DNA of 64,000 nucleotides, from assembly GCA_016787485.1 (NCBI GenBank), contig JAEUUL010000041.1, positions 124,001 through 188,000 of the forward strand, written 5' to 3'. Every line of letters starts with the position of its first letter. Position 1 is the stretch's first letter. The notes beneath the pieces are model-generated. The model saw only the letters and a list, made by a program, of their open reading frames with translations, was not told the origin of the DNA and ran no database searches. The translations under genes were made by a program, and so were the position numbers. This DNA is from Bacteroidota bacterium. GTDB taxonomy: Bacteria > Bacteroidota > Bacteroidia > NS11-12g > UBA955. Positions 25,543 through 35,700 of this stretch are shown piece after piece.

Positions 25543-28500
25543 ATGAAAAAACTGATACCTTTCGTACTGTTCCTTTGCGCCGGCAATCTCGCTGCACAAT
25601 CCATACACTGGTTCAATGTGAGTTACAGCGAACAAACGGGACTTCCGCGCTGGGCTGAAACCCAAACAGAAAACCAGATTACAGAAGACGCTTTTTTTCA
25701 ATGGCTCACCCGTGAATATGTGCTGCCACCAGAATCCGAATTCAGGCTGCTGCGCAGTGATGCCGATGAACTTGGATTTGTCCACAAACGGTTTGTTCAG
25801 TATTACAAAGCCAAGCCGGTTCAGAGCAGTATGCTCATTCTGCACCTGCGCGATGGCTGGGTAGAATCGTTTAACGGGGATTTCTACAATCAGTTTGCAA
25901 ACAATTTCGCCGGGATGTCGGCCAGTGCCGCACGGGACCGGCTTCTGGCACAATACGGCAATGTGACTTTCCGCTGGCAGGTTCCTGCTGAAGAAGCCAT
26001 GCTCAAATCCATTACAGGAAACCCTGCAGCCACCTGGTATCCTGCTAGTGTTCCTGTGGTCTGGTACGCCGCGGAAGGCAATAAAGCCATTCCATGTTAT
26101 GCTGTGCATGTTGCCATTGCAAATCCCCGGCAGGATGAAACCGTGATGCTGGATATACGAAACGGAACAGTGGCCGGTAATTTTCCTATGGAGGTGCATA
26201 GCGACAGTGCCGGAAAAGCCAATACCTGGTATGAAGGGGTGCAGAATATTACTGCAGATTTTGTGGCCAAAGACAGTTTCAGGCTCCGGGAATCTGGCAA
26301 ACGCAATGTAAATACCTACAAAACCTCTTTAAACAACGACTACTTCGACAAAGACAATTACTGGAATACAACCGGAGACCGGATTGCCGGAGATGTGCAC
26401 TGGGGCGGGGAACTGGTTTCTGATTTTATGAAGAAATTCTTCAATAAGAACAGTTATGATGGGAAGGGCGGGGCAATCAATCTCGTGACCTCATCGGGCA
26501 GCGGAAATGCATTCTGGAATCTGGGTTCAAATTATGCTACTTTTCTGGTGGGCAGCAGTGGATCGGTAGGTCCGTGCGCAGCGCTGGATGTGGTGGGGCA
26601 TGAGATGGGTCATGGCATTGCCGATGAAATATCCGGCCTGCTGTACAGTGGAGAAGCCTGCGCCCTGCACGAAAGCTTTGCAGACATAAACGGTCATATG
26701 ACTGAATTTATGGCAGATTCTGCAAAAGCCAACTGGTGGCTGGGCGAAAAAGTATGGAGCAGCACAAAAGGCATTCGCTACATGCGTGATCCCTGGCAGT
26801 TTAAAAATCCAAAAGCCTATGGAGGACAATACTGGCCAAATGGTTGTCATGGAAGCGGCGGTGTGCAGAATTACTGGTATTATCTGATGACAGTGGGTGA
26901 TACCGGCACCAATGAATTCGGTTACAACTATAAATTAAGCGGTCTGGGTCATTGGAAAGCTGCACAGATTACCTACCGTGGTTACTTTTACTATATGGTT
27001 CCGGCAGCTACATTTAAAGATGCCTGCAAAGTAAGTATCAAGGCTGCCAAAGACCTGTACGGCGGTTGTTCAAATGAAATCAACTATGTTTTTGCTGCAT
27101 GGAAAGCAGTAAATGTGGAGGACACTTCTATCAAAGCAGTAGACCTTACACATGGCATCAACACAGCCAGTCTGCTTTGTAACGGAACCCCTGTAAAATC
27201 CAGCATCGGCTCATTCGGCGACATGAGCAGGAAAGTTTCCTGGCTGGTGGACAAAAAAGATACTTCTACCCAGAAATCATTCAGTTATACATTTCATTCC
27301 ACAGGCGTTCATACCGTTCATTTAACCACGAATACCTGCGGAAAAATATTTTATGACAGTGCGCGGATTGTGGTGAATTACCGGCCTGTACCTGCATTTA
27401 CAAAACCCTTTGATACCACATGCGCCGGCACAGAAAAATGGACGTTTACAAACACCACTGTAAATGCCGATAAAAATATTCCGTTGAAATTTTACTGGTA
27501 TATCAATCCCGGCGGAAACTGGGATACAAGCACCCATTTGAAAACGAATTTCCCACTAGGCCTGGATTATGAGATAGAATTGAAAGCCTATTATCCTGCC
27601 GGTTGCTGGGCCACCACCAAGACCAGGATTACCTCTTTGGAGAAGCCCCACCCCTCTTTCAGTATTCAGAAAAATGTTTGCCAGAACCGGCCATTGAAAT
27701 TCACAAATACATCCGATACCAGTACCAAACCCACATTCAAATGGTATTTTCCGGATACTACAATTTTTTCAGGTTTTGTCCCACCGGCCAAATCATTGAA
27801 AAAAGCCGGCACAGCAAACATTGTCCTTGAAGCTGTGTATCTGGGAGGCAAGTGCACAGATACTGCACAACGCACTGTTCTTATCTACCAGAATCCCAAA
27901 CCTGATTTTTACTACTCAAACAATTGCAGGAATAAAACCATGACTCTCATGGGAACCGGAACATTCTACAGTGCCAAACAATGGAATCAGTGGCATTTCG
28001 GGCATTCCAATCCCATCATGAAAGATACTTTTCTTTTAAAACTGGAAGACAGCTCAGCACGGACTATAGGATATACCGCAGGTGATGCCAACGGCTGTCA
28101 GGCCACAGTGTATAAAACCATTCCGCTTGGCCTGGCCAAAGCAGCGGGCAGCGTTACGGATGCCTGCGCAGGGGATAAGACCATTTACACCAACAACAGT
28201 ACAGGGGACCCGGACATGGTTTCAGACTGGCTGATGGGCGACGGAATGCTTACAGGGGGCGGGCAGAAATTCTATACTTATCCCACTGCCGGGGTATGGA
28301 CTTCCTCATTGATTGTCATTTCGGGCATTTGTACAGATACATTGCGCATCAAACACCGTGTCTACCCAAGCCCGTCTCCGGAATTTACTGCACCCACCGT
28401 TTGCGCAGATCAGCCCACGCCATTTCAGAACAATACACCCGGAAAAGACAGCCTGAAACACAAATGGTATTTTGCAGATGGTGACTCGTCGGAAAAGACT

Positions 28501-29115
28501 CATCCATTGCATCAGTACAATGTCTCCAAAACCACAACCTATGCCGTTCAACTCCAGAGCCTCAACTCATTTGGCTGTTCAAAAAGTATAACCAAGCAGG
28601 TCAATGTGGTGGAGCTGCCCATTTGTGGATTTACTGCTTCGGTTGACCCATTAAACCCGGCCACAATTCAATTCAGTCCTGCGCAGTCCGGCACAGTTAC
28701 TTCTCTCTGGCACTTTGGAGATGGAGACAGTTCCATACAATCCGGCACATTAAAACATACCTATAAAAATCCGGGTAAATTCACAGCCAGATTAAAACTG
28801 ACAAATCCCGCAGGCTGCAGTTGCACTGAAAGCCGGGAAATCAATGCCGGTGTAAACCAAACAACGGAAATCACGGCAAAATACCTGCGTGTTTATCCCA
28901 ATCCTGCTCACGGTTATTTTATATTAAACAATACCGGAAACGAAACCATTTCTGTGCATTTGTACGATTCAAAATCAGCATTGGCCGGAAGTGGCAAACT
29001 GATGCCAAACTCCATTCAGAATTGGGATGTACAGCATCTGACTCAGGGTATTTACTGGCTGATCGTGGATCGGGATGAATCCCGGCAAACCATTAAACTG
29101 GTTATTCAAAAATAA
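25543..29115 (+). CDS. Secreted M4 (thermolysin-like) metalloprotease with PKD-type repeats and T9SS type A domain
   Basis: 1190 residues. Signal peptide KKLIPFVLFLCAGNLAAQ; FTP/PepSY-type propeptide to about residue 220; M4 catalytic domain ~230-560 with the zinc motif HEMGH (residues 353-357) and the third ligand Glu377 in HESFADI. Thereafter come several Ig/PKD-like modules with Cys pairs, one clearly PKD (SLWHFGDGDSSIQSG), and a C-terminal sorting domain (RVYPNPAHGYFILN, LTQGIYWLIV, ending KLVIQK). It is a T9SS-exported zinc endopeptidase, probably active in extracellular protein digestion. Both zinc ligands and the catalytic Glu354 are intact. Confidence 0.92.
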   Translation: MKKLIPFVLFLCAGNLAAQSIHWFNVSYSEQTGLPRWAETQTENQITEDAFFQWLTREYVLPPESEFRLLRSDADELGFVHKRFVQYYKAKPVQSSMLILHLRDGWVESFNGDFYNQFANNFAGMSASAARDRLLAQYGNVTFRWQVPAEEAMLKSITGNPAATWYPASVPVVWYAAEGNKAIPCYAVHVAIANPRQDETVMLDIRNGTVAGNFPMEVHSDSAGKANTWYEGVQNITADFVAKDSFRLRESGKRNVNTYKTSLNNDYFDKDNYWNTTGDRIAGDVHWGGELVSDFMKKFFNKNSYDGKGGAINLVTSSGSGNAFWNLGSNYATFLVGSSGSVGPCAALDVVGHEMGHGIADEISGLLYSGEACALHESFADINGHMTEFMADSAKANWWLGEKVWSSTKGIRYMRDPWQFKNPKAYGGQYWPNGCHGSGGVQNYWYYLMTVGDTGTNEFGYNYKLSGLGHWKAAQITYRGYFYYMVPAATFKDACKVSIKAAKDLYGGCSNEINYVFAAWKAVNVEDTSIKAVDLTHGINTASLLCNGTPVKSSIGSFGDMSRKVSWLVDKKDTSTQKSFSYTFHSTGVHTVHLTTNTCGKIFYDSARIVVNYRPVPAFTKPFDTTCAGTEKWTFTNTTVNADKNIPLKFYWYINPGGNWDTSTHLKTNFPLGLDYEIELKAYYPAGCWATTKTRITSLEKPHPSFSIQKNVCQNRPLKFTNTSDTSTKPTFKWYFPDTTIFSGFVPPAKSLKKAGTANIVLEAVYLGGKCTDTAQRTVLIYQNPKPDFYYSNNCRNKTMTLMGTGTFYSAKQWNQWHFGHSNPIMKDTFLLKLEDSSARTIGYTAGDANGCQATVYKTIPLGLAKAAGSVTDACAGDKTIYTNNSTGDPDMVSDWLMGDGMLTGGGQKFYTYPTAGVWTSSLIVISGICTDTLRIKHRVYPSPSPEFTAPTVCADQPTPFQNNTPGKDSLKHKWYFADGDSSEKTHPLHQYNVSKTTTYAVQLQSLNSFGCSKSITKQVNVVELPICGFTASVDPLNPATIQFSPAQSGTVTSLWHFGDGDSSIQSGTLKHTYKNPGKFTARLKLTNPAGCSCTESREINAGVNQTTEITAKYLRVYPNPAHGYFILNNTGNETISVHLYDSKSALAGSGKLMPNSIQNWDVQHLTQGIYWLIVDRDESRQTIKLVIQK

Positions 29116-29130
29116 TGTGAAATTATTTTT
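29108..29130. terminator. Bidirectional terminator-like hairpin shared by the protease gene and ruvC
   Basis: Perfect 9-bp A/T-only arms (AAAAATAAT at 29108-29116, ATTATTTTT at 29122-29130) with a 5-base loop. The TAA of the protease gene (29113-29115) is in the left arm and the TAA of ruvC (complement of 29123-29125) in the right arm. T runs follow on both strands. The stem is weak because it has no G-C pairs. Confidence 0.5.
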
Positions 29131-29710
29131 TTAACCGATCCGGATTTTCTGACAGGAATTGTTTCCAGTTTCCCGGTTTCCCTTTTGATGTTTTGCTTCC
29201 TGTTTGACCAAAACTGCGGGGACTGAACTGAAAGAAGTGGCAAACTGCGGCGGCAAGGCCATCGGTAGCATCCAGGCTTTCAGGCAATTGGTCAAACACA
29301 AGCAGCGACTGCAACATGGCAGAAACCTGCTCCTTGCTCGCATTTCCATTACCCGTTATGCTTTGTTTGATTTTCCTGGGCACATACTCATACACTTCAA
29401 GATTGCGGCTGATGGCAGCGGCTATCGCCACCCCCTGTGCACGACCCAGTTTGAGCATACTTTGCACATTCTTGCCATAAAACGGGGCTTCAATCGCAAC
29501 CTCCGTAATCTGAAATCCATCAATCAGACCGGCGATTTTCTCATAGATGTGAAACAGCTTTTTACCGTGATCACTGTATTTGTCCAGTCTTACTACCCCG
29601 GTGCCCTTCAATGCCATTCCATTTCCAAGGGTTTCAATGATTCCGTATCCCAACAGATTTGTACCCGGATCTATGCCCAGAATGATGCGGGGTTTTTCTG
29701 TTTCTTTCAT
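29123..29710 (-). CDS. ruvC: Holliday junction endonuclease RuvC
   Basis: 195 residues from the ATG at 29710; the open frame upstream to 29761 contains the promoter and part of the terminator and is not coding. RNase-H-fold resolvase acting with RuvAB in recombination. Catalytic acids are all present: Asp14 (LGIDPGT), Glu74 (IEAPF), Asp147 and Asp150 (DATDGLAAAVCH). The C-terminal ~35 residues after the core are a basic extension (KTSKGKPGNWKQF). It is convergent with the M4 protease gene with only 7 bases between stops. Confidence 0.95.
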   Translation of the reverse strand: MKETEKPRIILGIDPGTNLLGYGIIETLGNGMALKGTGVVRLDKYSDHGKKLFHIYEKIAGLIDGFQITEVAIEAPFYGKNVQSMLKLGRAQGVAIAAAISRNLEVYEYVPRKIKQSITGNGNASKEQVSAMLQSLLVFDQLPESLDATDGLAAAVCHFFQFSPRSFGQTGSKTSKGKPGNWKQFLSENPDRLKK

Positions 29711-29735
29711 ACCAAAGCCGGAACAATCCGGCGAA

Positions 29736-29743
29736 CAAAGGTA
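29736..29743 (-). promoter_or_regulatory. Putative -7 element of ruvC (TACCTTTG)
   Basis: Exact TAnnTTTG on the minus strand, 25 bases before the ruvC ATG and immediately after the terminator of the upstream gene. A 6-bp hairpin (GCCGGA/TCCGGC, 29717-29732) lies between it and the start codon. Confidence 0.45.
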
Positions 29744-29745
29744 AA

Positions 29746-29777
29746 ATGAAAAGGGCCGCACATGCGGCCCTTTTCAT
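29746..29777 (-). terminator. Rho-independent terminator of the giant T9SS gene
   Basis: Perfect 15-bp arms (29746-29760 and 29763-29777, core AGGGCCGCA/TGCGGCCCT) with a 2-base centre. Read on the minus strand the stem ends in TTTTCATTTT. It lies 16 bases after the stop of the 29794-36909 gene. Confidence 0.85.
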
Positions 29778-29793
29778 GAATTCGATTCAACCT

Positions 29794-32700
29794 TTATTTC
29801 TTGATGAGCTTGGTTGAATACGTTTTGCTGTTTTCAATATCTGTTACACGAACGATATACATTCCGGGAGACAGATGCCTCAGGTCAAACCGGTAGCGGC
29901 CTTCTGACAGACCGAGTGCTTTAGCCTGTGTCAATTGTCCATGGATATCGTACAATTCAACATTGGCTTTGAATCCGGCTATGGCAAATTCCACATCCAC
30001 CTCATTCTGTGCCGGATTCGGAATCAGTTTCACGAATTGTGACCCATTCAGCTTGCCGGCATTTGCATCTTCATCACCCAGACTATATGCACCGAAAATG
30101 TAATCCTGATTACCCTGATAACTGTGCAGCACATCCCGGGCAATAGAAGACACCGGATTGGCAGCATTGTCAATGGCTTTCAATGCATGTTGATCATTTG
30201 TACTCAGTTCAGAGCCTGCAGAGTTCCATACAATGGCGGTTACGGTTTGCAATGCCAGCTCCTGATCCGTTTCGGGATTCAGCGCTTTTATAGCAGCTAT
30301 GGCAGCTGCTGCATCGCCACGCTTATACAGCCAGCGTGCCTCCATATAACCCAGGGTGAATGGCGAAAGGACCGCAGCCTGACGCGCCAGATTCATGGCT
30401 TTGTCAAAGTCTGTCCTGTTTCCAAGGTCGGCCAGAATCAGCAGCATAGCGGTCTGGTCGTCCGGTGCCACAGGGGTAAGATTGACAGGGTTGCCCTTGA
30501 TTACATCTATTCCTATTCCTCCTGTTCCGCTGGTACCACCTGCGTCTATCAGATCTGATTTTCCACGGTAATTGTCGCATATATCCCAATGGTTCAGTTT
30601 GTACCATTTGTTGTTCACAATACGCTGTCCGCATGCCGCAGTGCTGCTGTACATGCTGTTTCCGGGACAGGCATTGTTCACCACATTCCATGTTACCGCA
30701 GCACCATCATTGCATTCCTGAATGATGAGGCCTGCACCCAGATTACGGATGTCGTATGCACCTCCGAAATAATTGTTGCATACAAACGTATTCCGCCCCG
30801 GATTGCCTGAATTGCCTATGGTTCCGCTGTGATTCTGAACCTGAATACCTGCAATTTGAAAATTGTACATGTAATTGTTGAATATCTGTGGAATGGTGAC
30901 GAACGGAGTGGTATGTCTCACATAAATGGCATAACGGGTATCAAAAATGCAATTGGTATAAATCCGGTTTCCGCTATTGCCCTGGAACATATAAATACCC
31001 ACTGAATGAACGCCTGTTCCCTGATAGTCTTTCATGCGCACGATGTTGCAGGAAATATCATGGCCCTGGGAGGCTGAATCCAGTATGCCCACATCACCTG
31101 TCAAATCAATATCATTCTCATTCACAAGCGATTTGGTGCACAATCTGGTCCAGATTCCGGTTTTGAACCCTTTGATATTATTGTCGCGGATATTGAGCAA
31201 ATAACAGCGGTGGGCAAAAATGGCAGTATTCAGTTTGTCAGCATTGTCGGAGTTACGCAGGTTGTTGGCAAACACCAGACAAGCCCTGTCCAGATTGCTC
31301 AGGCGTATTTGTACTTCCGCAGGGAAAACACCAGCCAGGGTTTGTTCCATGGTGTTGTTTTCTATGGTTACCACACCGTTGTTGCCTGCCACATCTATGC
31401 TGCGATACATATTGGTAAATGTATTCGAACTCATAGTACCCGATGAATTCTGCATGTAAATACCGAAATAGCGGTTGGGTTGCTTGCTGCGGTCACTGTT
31501 GCGGAAGAAGTTCTGCGAAACCATTTCCTCCATGCTTGTATTCAGCAGTTTTATACCCCAGAAATCATTGGTACCGTATAAGCCGGGCACATTGAAATTG
31601 GTGTTTTCAATCACAAACGTATTGTCTGTAATACCTTCTCTGTATGCATTTCCGGATTTATTGATCTGAATACCCACATTGCAATTGCTGAATGTATTAT
31701 CCGTGATTCTTACACTATAATTTTTGGTATTCCGTATATCCACAGCATGCCGTGCATTTTTGTACAGCGAAGTGTGAATGAGTCCCTGAGATTTGTCTTT
31801 GAAAGTAAACCCTACCCAGATATCATTCATATCGCAGGGGCGGAATACGCTGTTGTTGGCACGGATAATGGTGCTGTCTTCAAAAATAATTTCACCGTCA
31901 CGGTCAAATACGCAATCCACTTCGGTAAGATCCAGGATGGCGGTTTGCCTCACATAGACCCTGCCGGCGATGTAATATTTGCCATTCCATACGGTGGATG
32001 TACTAATAACTGTGCTGTCCTGCACAAGGGTATAAACCGTACCTGGCGGGAAACAACAATCCCCTGTGTCTATTTTCAGAGTATCCCAGCTTTCACAACA
32101 ATGGCTGTAGAATGCATGCAATACATAGGTGCCCGGTTGTGTGGCGGTATAACAATTTCCGGTAGCAAGCCAGTTCGGGGGCTGCAGCAGTGTCCAGGTA
32201 TAAATCACCCCGGGTTGCGGATTCTGGGCACACATGACTATGCCTCCGGGAGAATTCACACAAATAACCGGATTGGGTGAATTGGTAAGGATTTTAGCAA
32301 CCGGCCCGGCTACAAATTGCACATTGAATACCTCAGAGGTTGATGCACAGCCTGTGGTTGCATCCACACAAACCAGGTAATAATTTCCCGGACTTGTAAT
32401 GCTGATGTTCTGTGTGGTGGCATATAGGTTATTGTTCAGGAACCACTGGTATTGCAGCACCTGAGTTCCCACTGGGTATGGCCCGCAAAGGGTTATCGGA
32501 TTTGCAGATTTGCAAACCCTGTAACACCCTTTGGGCACATTGCTCAAATCGGGTCTGGGCACAAAATTGTTGACATAATACGTACTCACCTCAGAACAAC
32601 CGCTGGCATTGGTAACCGTGCAGGTATAGACTCCATTGCCAAAGATCCTGATGGAAAGAACGCCGGTTTGTCCTGTGCTCCACACAACGCTTGTATATGA

Positions 32701-35700
32701 ACCGGTAATGGTCGCTGTGAGTGTGGCAGAGTCACCCTGACAAATGTAACCGGTATTGCTCAGGGAAAGACTGACCTGCGGGGCCGGCAAACTCACAAGT
32801 GTGGCGGTATCCCATGCAATACAGCCTGCAGCACTGGTCACCTGCAGATACACCGTATTCGTACCTATCATGCCAAACCAATAGGCCGTGGAACCCGTTC
32901 CGGTAAGCCCTGCTGGATTGCTGCTCCAATTATACTGATAACCTGCACCCTGCAGTGCCTGCAAGGGGGAGAATGTATTGCTGCACACAGAATCAGGTGC
33001 GAGAATTGTGGCGTTGGGTTTCGGATTTACAATCAACTGGAATGGGCCCAGTGTATCGGTGCATCCGTTGCCATTGGAAATAACCACCCAGTACAACCCA
33101 CTTTGCGTAAGTGTGTCGTTTTTCGAGCTCACACCATTGTTCCAGGAATATGTCCAACCGGCACCTACAGGCGCAGCAGCTACAAATTTCTGCCCTTCGC
33201 AAATCTGATACACTCCGGGAGATACCGGGATGGCAGCAATGTTGTTTATGGTATACGTAAGTGCCCCTGCATTGAAAATGCTGGTGGTGATTGAATACGT
33301 CTGTGAGTCTTTACATCCCTGTTGATTGGTAATTACCAGTTTCGGATTAAAGGTATTCACAGTGTTATAAATATGAAATGGACTCTGCAAATTGGATCCG
33401 GTCAGATCCCCGAAGGTCCATGCCCACTGCACAATGGGCACCGGACTGCTGCTGATGTCTACAAATTGCATGGACTGACCGACACAAGCGCCACACATTG
33501 TAAAGTCGGCATCAAAATATTTCAGTTTCACTGTATCCTTTACCACTTTGGTGCAAGAAGGATTGGGAGCTGTAACGGTATAAGTGATGATAAACGTGGT
33601 ATCGGTAGTGTAATTGTAAGTGTGGTTTACGGGCAGACTTCCTGCATACAGGCCGGACCCGTCTCCCCAGTCTACGTTCCAGGATACCCCGGTGCCGGTT
33701 ACGACAGAAGTGGGTGTATAGGCAAGTTGTATGGTTTTATAGTTACAATTGATGGGGAATGTATGCTTGATTTTCGGACGAAGTATATAAGGCACATTTA
33801 CCGTCATTTTGATGGTCACCCAGGTACAGTTGCAGAAGTAATTGAACAGCACGGTATAGGTTCCGGTGTTGTAGTACCAGTGCTGCGGATTCTGCAGATT
33901 GCTGTAGTATCCGTCGCCAAAATCCCAGTAATAGGCAATGGGTGAGCCACTGGTAACCGTAGCCGTAAACTGTCCGTTACAGGGGTCGTATGAGGGGTTT
34001 ACCACGGCATTGCATGGAGTAGAACAGGGAGTACAGGGAGGATTGGGGCAGGGCTGGGTTGTGGTGCAACTGGCCGATAGTGTAACCGATGCTGTGTCTT
34101 TGCATCCATACTCATTGGTAACAATTACGGTATGTGTGCTGTTCTGCACTGTGGAGTAATGTTGGTAAATGGTATCCGAAGCTGCCGGAATCGCTGTCTG
34201 CGGGCTCCATGCATAGTACCAGGCCGCATTGTAAGTGGCTGTCATCTGATAGGGCAGCGGAAGACTCGGACCCACCATGCAATTGTAACTCACATTCACA
34301 TTGGGCTTTGGCAGCTTTGGAACCGGACTCACAATCTGGGTAAGGACCGCTGTACAGCCACCTGGGCCTGTAATTGTGCAGGTATACGTTCCGGTGGAAT
34401 TGACCACAATGCTGCGCGTTGTAGCACCGCCCGGACTCCAGGAATACTGTAAGTAGCCCGGAGGGGCTGTCAGCCGCACAGTATCGCCTTTGCAACTGCC
34501 CTTACCTACCGTAATGGTACCTGTTGGGATGGCAAAAATATTTACCTTCTTCACACACATTTTAGGACAAACCTTGTTTTGCAAAGTGATTTGTCCCTGG
34601 TTGATATTGCCCCAGGTCACCGTGATGCTGGTGGAAGTAAGCAGAACGATGTTTCCCCCTATGGCATTCAACTGCCAGGCATTACCCGGATTGGATGGAA
34701 TGGTGTAGGTATACGTCTGTCCGATACAGGCATTGGGACTGCCGGTTATGGTCATGCACGCAGTATCCACCACACTGACCTGCAATGTGGAGGTGGAAGT
34801 ACAGAAATAGGGTGCCTGACCTGTGTAGGTTACGGTGATGGTATATGTGCCTACCGTATTCCATTTGATGGATTTAGACTTAACCGGGGCTGCATTGTAT
34901 GCCGCACCTGCCGGGGTTACAGACCAACTGCAGGCAGAGATAGAAGGCAGTGAATCGAAACTGTAGATAAATGTGCTTCCCTTGCAAACCACATTCGGAC
35001 CATTGATGGCCGGATTCGGCGGGCGGGGAATCAGTGTTACCTGAAAGGATGCGTCATTGTCGCAGACCAGATTGGGGTTAATTGCTGTGCAATGAATGGT
35101 TCCGCTGGTGGCGCTGCCCCAGGCAATGGTTACAGAGGTAGGACTGCTGGCCATAATGGTGCCATTCCCCATTGGCCCCCAAACCACCGGCACATTGCTG
35201 GTGTAGGTCTGGGTGGTGTATTCGCACACGTTGTTGATATTAAAAACCTGAATAGGCCCCTGTGCCACAATCTGTCGGGTGGCCCTGCCTTTGCAACAGG
35301 TTAAGGGATTATCCATAGACAATGTGATGGTATAAATGCCGGGCTGATTGATGACCCCGCCTATTGTATTGCCGGGATTGGTTGTAGGATTCACAGCAGT
35401 GGTAACTCCGCCGGGTGTGGTTACTGTCCAGTTGTAACAGCTGCCGGGAATCAGATGGGTGCTGAAAGTAGCCCATGATCCCACACATACAGTATCCTGT
35501 CCCAGTATTTTTATTGTATCGGGGAAAATGGGAATATCTATGGTATTTTTCCCACAGAGGTAAGGTCCGCCTATTACTTCCACCGATACAGTGCCTATAG
35601 GTCCACTACCCCAGTTTACGCAGAAACTATCACCCTGTACCGATGGAGTACCCACCCCGCCGGTAGCAGACCAAATGTAAGTGGCGCCGGCAAAATATGG

